Shown here: positions 16,229-25,828 of the stretch, piece after piece
Position numbering within the stretch: the first letter of the stretch is position 1
Layout: every line of letters begins with the position of its first letter
Source: an uncultured Flavobacteriales bacterium
GTDB taxonomy: Bacteria > Bacteroidota > Bacteroidia > Flavobacteriales_D > Sanyastnellaceae
Assembly (NCBI GenBank): GCA_938085105.1
Contig: CALKGK010000047.1
Span: 1-64,000 of the forward strand
Direction: 5' to 3'
DNA: 64,000 nucleotides
Position numbers and translations under genes: made by a program
The notes under the pieces: generated by a model
The model's database searches: none
What the model saw: only the letters and a program-made list of their open reading frames with translations
What the model was told of the DNA's origin: nothing

Positions 16229-18382
16229 TTATATTTCTTCTGCTTTGAAAAATAGGAGTCCCAACCCGGTGCTTGGAAGCTCAGGATGGCGTAAACTTAA
16301 ATTGCCGTTCAACCCCGTGTTTTGGATGGTGGTGGAGAGCACTTGTCCTGTCGAGATGTCGATCCAGGAAATCTTATAGCGCTTCAAAGCCCCCATGTTT
16401 TTGATTTCCATTTTGGCAGATCTTCCTTTGGAGTCCATGCTCACGGCTTCCTTGTACCTCGGGCTAAAGAACTGAGGGTTGTTTTCGAAAAACTCTTTGC
16501 AAGAGCCTTCGTCTGAAATTCTTTTGCTGTACCAGTTGACGCTGCGATTATGCACCACACCCAAAGCCATTTTGTTTTGTCCACCCCTTCTGAGGGCAAC
16601 ACAATCTCCCATCTTGTCTCTTCTAACAGCATTCACACCCTCCCAATTTTCTTCGTCGAGCCGAACATCTTGCATGATGCTGTCGATTCGAGCCAAGTGT
16701 GACCACAACTCTGGGTTGTATTGATTGCTCCAATTCATTGCGCCTGCGCTCATTCCCGAAAAGGCAGAACACCAAACACTTTTAATGAAACGTAAATCAG
16801 AATCGCAGTTTTCAACGCTCATACCTGGCCCCACTTCTGAAAAGAGCAGGGGTTTGTCGATGGCTGGTGGGTCGAGGTTGGTGATGGCCTCTCGTCTTGA
16901 ATTGTCGGTTTGAAAGTTGTCCATGATCTCTGTAAACCCAGAATACTTTTCAATGGAGGCATTGTAATAATTGAAGGTGGCAATGTCGACAGCCGGCTCG
17001 TAGTAAATGCTGTCGCCAAGAAGAAATTCTGCCGGACCAGAAATACTCACCGCCAAAAGATGGTTTTCGTGATTGAGATCGTATTTGATGTAATTCAGCA
17101 TTTCACGCTGCCAAGAATAAATCAAACGGGTCATGCTTGCGTCTTCACGGTAGGGCATAGCGAGATGACCACCATCGGTTTGGCAGTTTTCATCAACAGA
17201 AGGAGCAGAGGCAATTCCATTCACTTCACTCACCAATTCAAAATTAGCGATGTTGGTGCTATGTCCATAGCGGGCAATGAAGTAACGAAGGCGGTTTTTG
17301 TAGTGCTTCTTGGCTTCTTCACTTTCCATAAAGCTTCGCACAGTAGGTAAGCCCAATTCGTCGAGATAACAATACGGGTCGTCGTACGGGAAGCAGTCAA
17401 TATCTCCATAGTCCCAGTGCCACATGCTGTAGCCCGAGACTTCTTCCAGTGGGTAGTGCACCTGAAGGTTGAGGTGAATGAGGAGATCATTTTCTTCAGC
17501 AACACGAAGAATTTCATCCATTTCCCAAGCGCAATTCAAACGGTCACTGTAGTTGTTGAGCTTCTCAAATTCGATTTCCAAATTCCAAGGCGCGATGAGC
17601 ATTCTGAAGTAATTCCCCCCGTTTTCAGCAAAGGATTTCATCTGTTTGTGGTAGGCGAGATAGCCCAATGGATTCATGGTGGAGGCGCACCAAGGTTCAG
17701 CGTTGAAACAATCGATTTGTGCACATTTTGGGTCGATGGCAGGGTCGCAAGCAGGCCAAGGGAGGTTTTGACCTACGGGGAAATAAGAGTTGCTGTCTCG
17801 AACAAAGTAGCGTTTATTATCGCCCACGGCCAGAAATCCGGGATGACCTTTTTCTTCCACTTGAAATGATAGCGTATTGGAGATGCGTATTTCTTGACCT
17901 CTCACTTTAAGCGAAAACCAGCAGGTGTAATTTCCAGTTTCTTTTGGAGTGAAGCGTGCCCGAAAGGGGTGAACTGTTTCGAGTGCCTCATGCTTCCATT
18001 TGTTGGGGTCGGTCGATCGCGTGTTGCGCTGATAAGGACGATAGTAAAAAGCATATCGTTTTTCCCAAAGCGACATGTCTTTCTGATCTGCTTTCTTAAA
18101 ATACGCCAAGACCTCAATGTCTTCTGGGTCGAAAGGGTTAAGCGCTTTTGAACTGGGAATGTCTGATAGAAATGCCGCAATGCCCGCTTCCACATTGGGC
18201 GGAAGCATCATTCCAATTTCAATGTGCTTGTTTTTACTTACCTGTTCTGGGTCCTGAGCACTGAACCACTTCAAAACCATTGGAGATCCGTCCCGATCAT
18301 TGATGGGGGTGGTTTGGGCAAAACTGAGTTGAGTTATGCCGAAAAGAGAGATCAAGAATACCAGCTTAGTAATAGTGCTCAT
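16229..18382 (-). CDS. Secreted glycoside-hydrolase-like protein (TIM barrel with DUF5060-like N-domain)
   Basis: 717 residues from the ATG at 18382, with a clear signal peptide (1-23, ending SFAQ). A TTG three codons earlier is a weaker start. An N-terminal beta-sandwich (about 30-180) resembles DUF5060. A TIM-barrel-like region (about 190-540) has candidate catalytic acids Glu386 (FELVSEVNG) and Glu516 (LLFSEVGPG), about 130 residues apart as in clan GH-A retaining enzymes. The acid/base Glu is preceded by Ser, not the usual Asn. A C-terminal beta domain follows, without a T9SS sorting signal. Many Cys (DPKCAQIDCFNAEPWC) fit an extracytoplasmic location. Substrate unknown. It starts 5 bp after pcrA. 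Confidence 0.65.
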   Translation of the reverse strand: MSTITKLVFLISLFGITQLSFAQTTPINDRDGSPMVLKWFSAQDPEQVSKNKHIEIGMMLPPNVEAGIAAFLSDIPSSKALNPFDPEDIEVLAYFKKADQKDMSLWEKRYAFYYRPYQRNTRSTDPNKWKHEALETVHPFRARFTPKETGNYTCWFSLKVRGQEIRISNTLSFQVEEKGHPGFLAVGDNKRYFVRDSNSYFPVGQNLPWPACDPAIDPKCAQIDCFNAEPWCASTMNPLGYLAYHKQMKSFAENGGNYFRMLIAPWNLEIEFEKLNNYSDRLNCAWEMDEILRVAEENDLLIHLNLQVHYPLEEVSGYSMWHWDYGDIDCFPYDDPYCYLDELGLPTVRSFMESEEAKKHYKNRLRYFIARYGHSTNIANFELVSEVNGIASAPSVDENCQTDGGHLAMPYREDASMTRLIYSWQREMLNYIKYDLNHENHLLAVSISGPAEFLLGDSIYYEPAVDIATFNYYNASIEKYSGFTEIMDNFQTDNSRREAITNLDPPAIDKPLLFSEVGPGMSVENCDSDLRFIKSVWCSAFSGMSAGAMNWSNQYNPELWSHLARIDSIMQDVRLDEENWEGVNAVRRDKMGDCVALRRGGQNKMALGVVHNRSVNWYSKRISDEGSCKEFFENNPQFFSPRYKEAVSMDSKGRSAKMEIKNMGALKRYKISWIDISTGQVLSTTIQNTGLNGNLSLRHPELPSTGLGLLFFKAEEI

Positions 18383-18387
18383 GAAGC

Positions 18388-20679
18388 TCAAGATAGGATT
18401 TTAAGTTTTGCGAACTTCAGTAGGAGTTGTTTCTGACCTGCAGCAGGAAAATAAACCGTTGCTTTATGGTTGGGAACAGCTCCTTCAATCTTCAGAACTT
18501 TTCCTTTACCAAAACGTGCGTGTTCAACTTCTGTCCCAACTTGTATTCCATTCAAATCAGCACTGCTCGCTTGTCCTTGAAGATCCCCCACTTTTTTCAT
18601 GTTTGGTTTGGGAGGAGTATTGCCTTGCGGTGCACCACCCATGGGGTTGTGAAACCGTTGTCGTGCAGCATCAAATCCGCCTTTACCAGCAAAAGGGTTG
18701 GCTTGCTTCGGACTCACCTTGGGCAGGCTTAGAAAGCGTTCATCGATATCTTCAAGGAAACGAGAAGGCTCGCATTGGGAAAGCTGACCCCAACGATAGC
18801 GAGTGAGTGCATAACTTAGCGTTGCTCGTTTTTCTGCTCGGGTGATGGCGACATAAAAGAGGCGTCGTTCTTCTTCCAATTCGCTTCTGGAACTCAACGC
18901 AAGTTGCGAAGGAAAAAGGTTTTCTTCCATTCCAACGATGTAGACATAAGGAAACTCCAAGCCCTTCGCGGCGTGGATGGTCATCATACTTACTTTATTG
19001 TCATCGTCGTCTTCGTTGTCTGCATCGGTAAGGAGAGCAACGTCTACCAGGAAGTCGGGTAACGTATTGATTTTATCTGGATCATCAGGGTCAACACGAT
19101 CTGAAAACTCCTTAATCCCGTTGATCAACTCTTGAATGTTGTCATAACGAGAAATCCCTTCAGGAGTTTTGTCTGAATTCAATTCGCGAACGAGCCCGGA
19201 TTCCTGAGCGATGTGATCGGCAACGTCGAAAGCGTTCTTTTTGTTGATGACCGACTGAAAGCTCTGAATCATCAAAGAGAAGGCGCCAATCTTGCTCACA
19301 GTACCTTTGTTGAGTCCCGTGTTATAAGTGTGCGGGTGTGAAATGATTTCCCAAATGGGTTGATCGTATTTGTTGCTCGCGATGAGCAGCTTCTCCATGG
19401 TGGTTTTGCCAATACCTCGCGCTGGGTAATTGATGATACGTTTTAGTGCTTCTTCGTCGTTCGGGTTGGCTGTGAGTCGGAAATAGGCCAAGAGGTCTTT
19501 AATTTCTTTTCGCTGGTAGAAGGAGAGTCCGCCATAAATCCGATACGGTACATTCAGTTTTCTCAGTGCTTCCTCAAAAGAACGGGATTGAGCATTGGTT
19601 CGATAGAGAATCGCAAAATCTTTGTTGGGCAACTGATTTTGGTTCTGAATTTCGAAAATGTCATGAGCCACAAAACTGCCCTCATCATTGTCCGAATAAG
19701 AACGGTGAACACGAATCAAGTCTCCTTGAGCGTTTTCTGTCCATACCGATTTTTTGATCTGCTCGGTGTTCTTGTCAATAACGCTATTTGCCGCTTCAAC
19801 AATGACTTTGGTTGAACGGTAGTTTTGCTCCAACTTATAAAGCACATAATCCGGATAATCGTTCCGGAAATTCAGGATGTTCTGAATGTTTGCTCCACGG
19901 AAGGCATAGATGGATTGGGCATCATCTCCAACCACACAGATGTTTTGACGGGCAGCTGCGAGTTGCTTTACAATAAGGTATTGGGCGAAGTTGGTATCCT
20001 GGTACTCGTCCACCAAGATGTAATGGAATTTGTTCTGATATTTATAAAGGAGGTCGGCATGGTCCCTTAATAGGACGTTGGTCTTGTATAACAAGTCGTC
20101 AAAATCCATTGCTCCAGAACGGAAGCAACGTTTGGCATATTCTGTATAGATGTCAACCAAGCGAGGACGACCGGCTTGACTGTCTTCCGACATGATTTCG
20201 GTATTTCTTCGATAGGCTTCAGGGGAGATCAGGTTGTTTTTAGCGGCGGAAATGCGACCGAAAACCACTCCCGGTTTGTAGACCTTGTCGGAAAGGGACA
20301 TCTCTTTTATAATGTCTCGGAGCAAGTTTTTACTGTCTTGCGTGTCGTAAATGGTGAAATTTCGTGGATAGTTGATCCGGTCAGCCTCCATGCGAAGAAT
20401 CTTGGCGAAAATGGAGTGGAAGGTTCCCATCCAAATGTTTCGTGCCTCTTGATCTCCCACTACTTTGCCAATACGTGCTTTCATTTCCCGAGCAGCCTTG
20501 TTGGTAAAGGTGAGTGCCAGGATGTTGAAAGGATCGACACCGTGATGCACCAAGTGTGCGATGCGATAAGTAAGCACTCTTGTTTTTCCAGAACCTGCCC
20601 CGGCGATCACCATCATCGGGCCTTCTGCATGAACTACGGCCTCGCGTTGTTCTTTGTTTAATTCATTCAAATACTCCAC
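18388..20679 (-). CDS. pcrA: ATP-dependent DNA helicase PcrA/UvrD
   Basis: 763-residue superfamily 1A helicase for nucleotide excision repair and clearing of replication conflicts. Motifs: Q motif LNKEQREAV, Walker A AGAGSGKT (about 27-34), motif II ILVDEYQDTN, motif III GDDAQSIYAFRGA, and motif V/VI MTIHAAKGLEF and FYVAITRAEKR. The C-terminus (GTEVEHARFGKGKVLKIEG) is the Tudor-like RNA-polymerase-binding domain of PcrA. The start is a GTG at 20679; the Q motif begins eight residues later, so no downstream start is possible. A TACCTTTG box lies 4 bp before the GTG. The glycosidase-like gene follows immediately. Confidence 0.95.
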   Translation of the reverse strand: MEYLNELNKEQREAVVHAEGPMMVIAGAGSGKTRVLTYRIAHLVHHGVDPFNILALTFTNKAAREMKARIGKVVGDQEARNIWMGTFHSIFAKILRMEADRINYPRNFTIYDTQDSKNLLRDIIKEMSLSDKVYKPGVVFGRISAAKNNLISPEAYRRNTEIMSEDSQAGRPRLVDIYTEYAKRCFRSGAMDFDDLLYKTNVLLRDHADLLYKYQNKFHYILVDEYQDTNFAQYLIVKQLAAARQNICVVGDDAQSIYAFRGANIQNILNFRNDYPDYVLYKLEQNYRSTKVIVEAANSVIDKNTEQIKKSVWTENAQGDLIRVHRSYSDNDEGSFVAHDIFEIQNQNQLPNKDFAILYRTNAQSRSFEEALRKLNVPYRIYGGLSFYQRKEIKDLLAYFRLTANPNDEEALKRIINYPARGIGKTTMEKLLIASNKYDQPIWEIISHPHTYNTGLNKGTVSKIGAFSLMIQSFQSVINKKNAFDVADHIAQESGLVRELNSDKTPEGISRYDNIQELINGIKEFSDRVDPDDPDKINTLPDFLVDVALLTDADNEDDDDNKVSMMTIHAAKGLEFPYVYIVGMEENLFPSQLALSSRSELEEERRLFYVAITRAEKRATLSYALTRYRWGQLSQCEPSRFLEDIDERFLSLPKVSPKQANPFAGKGGFDAARQRFHNPMGGAPQGNTPPKPNMKKVGDLQGQASSADLNGIQVGTEVEHARFGKGKVLKIEGAVPNHKATVYFPAAGQKQLLLKFAKLKILS

Positions 20680-20683
20680 GATC

Positions 20684-20691
20684 CAAAGGTA
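20684..20691 (-). promoter_or_regulatory. TAnnTTTG box directly before pcrA
   Basis: TACCTTTG on the minus strand, separated from the GTG start codon at 20679 by only GATC. No TTG lies at standard -33 spacing. Confidence 0.5.
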
Positions 20692-20780
20692 TAAAAGCCC
20701 GAAAAGGAAAGTTGCTTTTGTTCATAAAAAGGGTGCGTGATTTTGTGGATGGATATAAAAGTGCTTTTTAACAGCGAATT

Positions 20781-20798
20781 GGGGGGTAAAAAGGGGGG
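20781..20798 (+). repeat. Direct G6 repeat upstream of the ribosomal operon promoter
   Basis: GGGGGGTAAAAAGGGGGG: two runs of six G, 12 bp apart start to start, in an otherwise AT-rich 260-bp gap between pcrA and rpsL. It lies 47 bp before the -33 box. It could be a protein-binding site or a structure-forming element; no function is established. Confidence 0.6.
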
Positions 20799-20845
20799 AA
20801 TATTAAATTGACGATGAAAATGTGAAATTAAAGTATTGAAAGCTA

Positions 20846-20875
20846 TTGGATTTCAATTAAAATAATGTACATTTG
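20846..20875 (+). promoter_or_regulatory. Promoter of the rpsL-rplQ superoperon
   Basis: TTG at 20846-20848 and TACATTTG at 20868-20875 with a 19-bp spacer, an excellent match to the Bacteroidota -33/-7 consensus. The predicted leader is about 60 nt. It is the only strong promoter I see for the 33 ribosomal-operon genes. Confidence 0.8.
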
Positions 20876-20894
20876 CACCCCTAAAAAAACTGGG

Positions 20895-20912
20895 AGAGCT
20901 CATTTGGGCTCT
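20895..20912 (+). promoter_or_regulatory. Hairpin in the rpsL leader
   Basis: AGAGCTC (20895-20901) pairs with GGGCTCT (20906-20912) through a 4-nt loop, seven pairs including one U-G. It lies in the 5' untranslated region, 27 nt before rpsL. A role in regulation or mRNA stability is inference. Confidence 0.45.
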
Positions 20913-20939
20913 ACGAAATTGATAAAGAGATAACGCAAT

Positions 20940-21320
20940 ATGCCTACTATTTCACAACTGGTTCGTAAAGGTAGAACCACCAAGATTAAGCCCAGCAAAT
21001 CTGCGGCTTTGGACTCTTGTCCGCAGCGTAGAGGGGTGTGTGTACGTGTTTACACAACGACTCCTAAGAAGCCAAACTCAGCGATGCGTAAAGTTGCCCG
21101 TGTTCGTTTAACAAACGGAAACGAGGTGAATGCATACATCGGTGGTGAAGGTCATAATCTTCAAGAACACAGTATCGTTTTGGTACGTGGCGGAAGAGTG
21201 AAGGATTTGCCAGGTGTGCGTTATCACATCGTGCGTGGTGCTCTCGATACTGCTGGTGTTGAAGGGCGTATGCAGAGAAGAAGTAAGTACGGAACAAAAA
21301 GGCCTAAGGCTAAGAAATAA
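20940..21320 (+). CDS. rpsL: 30S ribosomal protein S12
   Basis: 126 residues, first gene of the superoperon, part of the decoding centre. The conserved [13 protein letters not shown] loop holds Lys43 and the [13 protein letters not shown] loop holds Lys88. Both are the wild-type residues whose substitution gives streptomycin resistance, so no such mutation is present. rpsG follows after 24 bp. Confidence 0.97.
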   Translation: MPTISQLVRKGRTTKIKPSKSAALDSCPQRRGVCVRVYTTTPKKPNSAMRKVARVRLTNGNEVNAYIGGEGHNLQEHSIVLVRGGRVKDLPGVRYHIVRGALDTAGVEGRMQRRSKYGTKRPKAKK

Positions 21321-21344
21321 ACCTCCTAGTCCAATTCTACTACC

Positions 21345-21812
21345 ATGAGAAGGAAAAGAGCAAGAAAATTACCCCTGTTACCAGATCCACGCTTTAAAAG
21401 CGAGTTGGTGACCCAGTTCGTAAACAACTTAATGTTGGATGGGAAGAAAAACTTGGCTTACAAGATTTTTTACGAAGCAGTTGATCAAGTTTCCGAAAAG
21501 TCTGGAGAAGACGGATTGGAGATATGGAAAAAAGCATTGTCAAACATTACGCCTGCTGTTGAAGTACGTAGCCGCCGTGTTGGTGGTGCGACTTTTCAGA
21601 TTCCACAACAAATCCGTGATAGCCGAAAGCTTTCAATGGGGATGAAATGGTTGATCGGTTATTCGCGCAAGCGTAACGAGAAAACCATGGCTGAGCGCTT
21701 GGCCAATGAAATCATGGCGGCTTCGAGAGAAGAGGGTGCGACTTTCAAAAAGAAAGAAGATACTCACCGTATGGCCGAAGCGAACAAGGCATTTGCTCAC
21801 TTTAGAATCTAA
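21345..21812 (+). CDS. rpsG: 30S ribosomal protein S7
   Basis: 155 residues, close to the family norm. It nucleates assembly of the 30S head and lines the E site. The conserved N-terminal RRKRARKLPLLPDPRF and the central VEVRSRRVGGATFQIP segment are clear. The C-terminus has MAEANKAFAHFRI. fusA starts 23 bp downstream. Confidence 0.97.
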   Translation: MRRKRARKLPLLPDPRFKSELVTQFVNNLMLDGKKNLAYKIFYEAVDQVSEKSGEDGLEIWKKALSNITPAVEVRSRRVGGATFQIPQQIRDSRKLSMGMKWLIGYSRKRNEKTMAERLANEIMAASREEGATFKKKEDTHRMAEANKAFAHFRI

Positions 21813-21835
21813 TTAACCGCTAAGACGACAATAAA

Positions 21836-23944
21836 ATGGCGAAAAGAGATTTAAGATACACAAGAAACATTGGTATCGCTGCCCACATCGATGCGGGTAA
21901 GACAACGACTACAGAGCGTATCCTTTACTACGCAGGGGTAAGTCACAAGATTGGTGAAGTTCACGATGGTGCTGCTACCATGGACTGGATGGAGCAAGAG
22001 CAAGAGCGTGGTATTACCATTACTTCTGCTGCGACAACCGTATTTTGGAACTATCGAGGAGATCAGTTTCACGTGAATATCATTGATACTCCAGGACACG
22101 TTGATTTTACCGTTGAGGTGAACCGTTCTTTGCGTGTTCTTGATGGTTTGGTTTTCTTGTTCAGTGCTGTTGATGGTGTAGAGCCTCAGTCAGAAACGAA
22201 CTGGAGACTTGCAAACAATTACAACGTTCCACGTATTGGATTCGTGAACAAGATGGACCGTCAAGGTGCGGATTTCTTGAATGTTTGTCGTCAAGTAAAA
22301 GAAATGTTGGGTAGTCATGCACTCCCATTGCAAATTCCAATCGGTGCTGAGGATGATTTCAAAGGAGCTGTTGATTTGATCAACTTCCGTGGAGTCGTTT
22401 GGAACGAAGCCGATCAAGGGATGACTTTCCAAGAAGTTCCAATTCCAGATGATATCCTTGAAGAAGCAACAATGTACCGTGAGCAATTGCTCGAGGCTGT
22501 TGCTGAGTTCGATGATACTTTAATGGAGAAATACTTCGAGGATCCAGAATCATTGACAGAGCGTGAAATCTTGGATGCACTTCGTGAAGCGACGATCGCC
22601 GGTAAAGTTGTGCCAATGATGTGTGGTTCTGCCTTTAAAAACAAGGGTGTTCAGGCGATGCTTGATATGGTGATGGAGATCTTGCCTTCACCAGCAGATA
22701 CTGAAGCGATCCAAGGGACGTTGCCAGGTACAGAAGATGAAGCTTCTCGTAAGCCTTCTGTTGATGAACCGTTTTCGGCATTGGCATTTAAAATTGCAAC
22801 AGATCCTTTCGTAGGACGGTTGTGTTTTGCTAGAGCTTATTCAGGGAAACTCCCTGCAGGTTCTTACGTTTTGAACGCAAGAACAGGAAAGAAAGAGCGT
22901 ATTTCTCGTATCTACCAGATGCACGCTGCGAAACAAAATCCAATTGACGAATTGCACTGTGGAGACATTGCTGCATTGGTAGGATTTAAAGATATCAAGA
23001 CGGGAGATACCCTTTGTGATGAGAAGAACCCAATTGTTCTTGAATCCATGGATTTCCCAGAACCAGTAATCGGTGTTGCAGTTGAGCCTAAGACGCAAGC
23101 AGACGTTGACAAGTTGGGGATGGCTTTGGCAAAATTGGCTGAAGAGGATCCAACCTTCAAAGTTGCTACAGACGAGGATTCAGGACAAACAGTGATCTCA
23201 GGAATGGGAGAGTTGCACTTGGATATTATCCTTGATCGTTTGAAGCGTGAATTTAAGGTTGAGTGTAACCAAGGAGCTCCTCAAGTTTCTTACAAAGAGG
23301 CAATCACAGGCAGTGTTGATCACCGTGAAACTTACAAGAAGCAGTCAGGTGGTCGTGGTAAGTTCGCCGATATCGTTGTGAAGATTTCTCCGAATGACGA
23401 CAAAGAGAACCCAGGATTGGTATTCATCAACAGCATCAAGGGTGGTAACGTTCCACGTGAATATGTGCCTTCTGTCGAAAAAGGATTCAAAGATTCTATG
23501 GTGAATGGTGTTTTGGCCGGTTACCCAATGGATTCAATGACTGTTGAGTTGGTAGATGGATCTTTCCACGCGGTCGATTCAGATTCACTCTCTTTTGAGT
23601 TGGCAGCGAAGATGGCTTACCGTAACGCCGTTCCTCATGCAGGAGCAGTATTGATGGAGCCAATCATGAAGTTGGAAGTGTTGACTCCAGAGGAAAACAT
23701 GGGTGACATCGTAGGTGACTTGAACCGTCGTCGTGGTGTGATCAATGGAATGGATGATCGTGCAGGTTCAAAAGTAGTTAAGGCATTTGTTCCTCTTTCT
23801 GAGATGTTCGGATATGTGACTGCTTTGAGAACAATGTCTTCTGGACGTGCGACTTCAACCATGGAATTCGATCACTTCGAAGCAACACCAAAGAACATTG
23901 CTGACGAAGTAATTGCAAAAGCAAAAGGAACTGTAGGCGCATAA
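21836..23944 (+). CDS. fusA: Elongation factor G
   Basis: 702-residue GTPase that drives tRNA-mRNA translocation. G motifs: [14 protein letters not shown] (P loop), RGITITSA (switch I), DTPGHVDFT and [10 protein letters not shown]. Domain IV (about residues 480-600) with GGRGKFADI and the domain V end are complete. It is full length, so it is the functional EF-G rather than an RF3 or TetM-like paralog. Its place between rpsG and rpsJ without tuf is the usual Bacteroidota arrangement. Confidence 0.97.
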   Translation: MAKRDLRYTRNIGIAAHIDAGKTTTTERILYYAGVSHKIGEVHDGAATMDWMEQEQERGITITSAATTVFWNYRGDQFHVNIIDTPGHVDFTVEVNRSLRVLDGLVFLFSAVDGVEPQSETNWRLANNYNVPRIGFVNKMDRQGADFLNVCRQVKEMLGSHALPLQIPIGAEDDFKGAVDLINFRGVVWNEADQGMTFQEVPIPDDILEEATMYREQLLEAVAEFDDTLMEKYFEDPESLTEREILDALREATIAGKVVPMMCGSAFKNKGVQAMLDMVMEILPSPADTEAIQGTLPGTEDEASRKPSVDEPFSALAFKIATDPFVGRLCFARAYSGKLPAGSYVLNARTGKKERISRIYQMHAAKQNPIDELHCGDIAALVGFKDIKTGDTLCDEKNPIVLESMDFPEPVIGVAVEPKTQADVDKLGMALAKLAEEDPTFKVATDEDSGQTVISGMGELHLDIILDRLKREFKVECNQGAPQVSYKEAITGSVDHRETYKKQSGGRGKFADIVVKISPNDDKENPGLVFINSIKGGNVPREYVPSVEKGFKDSMVNGVLAGYPMDSMTVELVDGSFHAVDSDSLSFELAAKMAYRNAVPHAGAVLMEPIMKLEVLTPEENMGDIVGDLNRRRGVINGMDDRAGSKVVKAFVPLSEMFGYVTALRTMSSGRATSTMEFDHFEATPKNIADEVIAKAKGTVGA

Positions 23945-23955
23945 TTATAATTGAG

Positions 23956-24261
23956 ATGGCTCAAAAGATTAGAATCAAATTGAAATCATACGATCACAAC
24001 CTAGTGGATAAGTCTGCAGAGAAGATCGTGAAGACTGTAAAGTCAACAGGTGCAGTAATCAGTGGACCGATTCCATTGCCGACACACCGTAGAATTTATA
24101 CCGTATTGCGTTCACCTCACGTGAACAAGAAATCACGTGAACAGTTCGAGTTGAGCTCGTACAAGCGTTTGCTTGATATTTACAGCTCGTCTTCGAAAAC
24201 AGTAGACGCATTGATGCGCTTGGAGCTTCCAAGTGGAGTAGAAGTAGAAATTAAAGTTTAA
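23956..24261 (+). CDS. rpsJ: 30S ribosomal protein S10
   Basis: 101 residues. The family motifs [17 protein letters not shown] and [19 protein letters not shown] are present, with the extended loop that reaches the 30S head. S10 also serves as NusE in transcription antitermination. Here the S10 cluster continues directly from fusA after 11 bp, fusing the str and S10 operons. Confidence 0.97.
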   Translation: MAQKIRIKLKSYDHNLVDKSAEKIVKTVKSTGAVISGPIPLPTHRRIYTVLRSPHVNKKSREQFELSSYKRLLDIYSSSSKTVDALMRLELPSGVEVEIKV

Positions 24262-24278
24262 TAATTAATCATACAGCA

Positions 24279-24899
24279 ATGCCTGGACTCATAGGGAGAA
24301 AAGTAGGTATGACCAGTATTTATAGTGCCGCTGGAAAAAATATTCCATGCACAATCATCGAGGCTGGTCCTTGTGTAGTTACACAAGTTAAAACCCTAGA
24401 GAAGGATGGTTACGAAGCAGTTCAATTGGGCTACGGAGATCGCAAAGAAAAGCGCACTTCACAAGCCATGAAAGGACACTTCAAAAAAGCCGGAACATCT
24501 CCAAAAAGAAAGTTGGCTGAGTTTAAAGGTTTCGACCAAGAGCTCGCCCTCGGTGATGAAGTAAAAATTGAAGACCTCTTCAAAGAAGGAGAATATGTCT
24601 TTGTGGTAGGGAAAAGCAAAGGAAAAGGTTTCCAAGGTGTGGTAAAACGCCACGGTTTTGGAGGTGTTGGACAAGCTACCCACGGACAGCACAACCGATT
24701 AAGAGCCCCAGGTTCTATTGGTGCGGCCTCATATCCTGCGCGTGTATTCAAAGGAATGAGAATGGCTGGTCAAATGGGTAACGCCCGTGTAACCGTTGAA
24801 AACTTGGAGGTGTTGAAAGTGATGCCAGAAGAGGGATTGATCGTTATCAAAGGAGCTGTTCCAGGTCATAAAGGTTCAACCGTTCTAATCAGAAAGTAA
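24279..24899 (+). CDS. rplC: 50S ribosomal protein L3
   Basis: 206 residues. It starts [15 protein letters not shown] and contains the tip loop [14 protein letters not shown] and [14 protein letters not shown]-like region ([15 protein letters not shown]) that reaches the peptidyl-transferase centre. An early 50S assembly protein. The stop is 1 bp before rplD. Confidence 0.97.
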   Translation: MPGLIGRKVGMTSIYSAAGKNIPCTIIEAGPCVVTQVKTLEKDGYEAVQLGYGDRKEKRTSQAMKGHFKKAGTSPKRKLAEFKGFDQELALGDEVKIEDLFKEGEYVFVVGKSKGKGFQGVVKRHGFGGVGQATHGQHNRLRAPGSIGAASYPARVFKGMRMAGQMGNARVTVENLEVLKVMPEEGLIVIKGAVPGHKGSTVLIRK

Positions 24900-24900
24900 G

Positions 24901-25530
24901 ATGGAATTAGCTGTATATACTACCGACGGGAAAAAGACCTCAAAGAAGGTTACCCTAGACGATACCGTTTTCGGTATCGAGCCTAATGATCATGCGATCT
25001 ATCTTGATGTTAAGCGTTACAATGCTGCACAACGTCAAGGAACTCATAAGTCAAAAGAACGCGCAGAAATTGCAGGGTCAACCCGTAAGATTAAGCGTCA
25101 AAAGGGAACTGGTACCGCACGTGCTGGTAGCATTAAGTCTCCTGTGATGAGAGGTGGAGGTACCGTTTTCGGACCACGTCCTCACAAATATGAGTTGAAG
25201 GTAAATAAGAAAGTGAAGCGTTTGGCTCGTATGTCTGCGCTCTCATATAAGGCAAAAGCTGAAGGCATCATGGTTCTTGAGGACCTTAAGATGGCTGCAG
25301 TGAAGACACAAGACTTCGTGAAAGTTCTTGGGAATTTGAACCTCACAAGTCAAAAGACGTTGGTTGTTCTTCCAAGTGCTGACAACAATGTTTACTTGTC
25401 TTCTCGCAATGTACCTAAGTGCAAAGTGACAAGCGCCGCTATGTTGAACACGTATGAAATCATGGACAGCACAAACATCGTGTTTGTAAGCAATGCTCAT
25501 GAAGTAATACAAGAAACCTTGAAGAAGTGA
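24901..25530 (+). CDS. rplD: 50S ribosomal protein L4
   Basis: 209 residues. The long loop GSTRKIKRQKGTGTARAGS lines the exit tunnel, and the globular part carries GGGTVFGPRPHKYE. In E. coli L4 represses its own operon through the S10 leader; no such leader is visible near rpsJ here. The TGA stop overlaps the rplW ATG by one base. Confidence 0.96.
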   Translation: MELAVYTTDGKKTSKKVTLDDTVFGIEPNDHAIYLDVKRYNAAQRQGTHKSKERAEIAGSTRKIKRQKGTGTARAGSIKSPVMRGGGTVFGPRPHKYELKVNKKVKRLARMSALSYKAKAEGIMVLEDLKMAAVKTQDFVKVLGNLNLTSQKTLVVLPSADNNVYLSSRNVPKCKVTSAAMLNTYEIMDSTNIVFVSNAHEVIQETLKK

Positions 25531-25823
25531 TGAGCAATATTTTAATCAAGCCGCTGATTACTGAAAAGATGAGTTCAGACAGCGAAGCAAACAACAGATT
25601 TGGTTTCATTGTAGCTCGTGAAGCAAACAAAATTGAAATCCGTAAGGCTGTTGAAAGCAAGTACAATGTACAGGTAACTTCAGTTCGCACCATCAACGTT
25701 GATGGAAAGAAGAAGAGTCGTTTTACCAAAACCGGAATGGTTACGGGAAGAACCAATGCGTTCAAGAAAGCGATTGTAAGTGTTGCCGACGGACAAACCA
25801 TTGATTTTTACGATAACATTTAA
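25530..25823 (+). CDS. rplW: 50S ribosomal protein L23
   Basis: 97 residues from the ATG at 25530, which shares one base with the rplD stop (TGATG). A GTG one codon earlier is unlikely. The start [15 protein letters not shown] is typical. It lies at the tunnel exit and docks trigger factor and SRP. rplB follows after 5 bp. Confidence 0.96.
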   Translation: MSNILIKPLITEKMSSDSEANNRFGFIVAREANKIEIRKAVESKYNVQVTSVRTINVDGKKKSRFTKTGMVTGRTNAFKKAIVSVADGQTIDFYDNI

Positions 25824-25828
25824 GAGAC

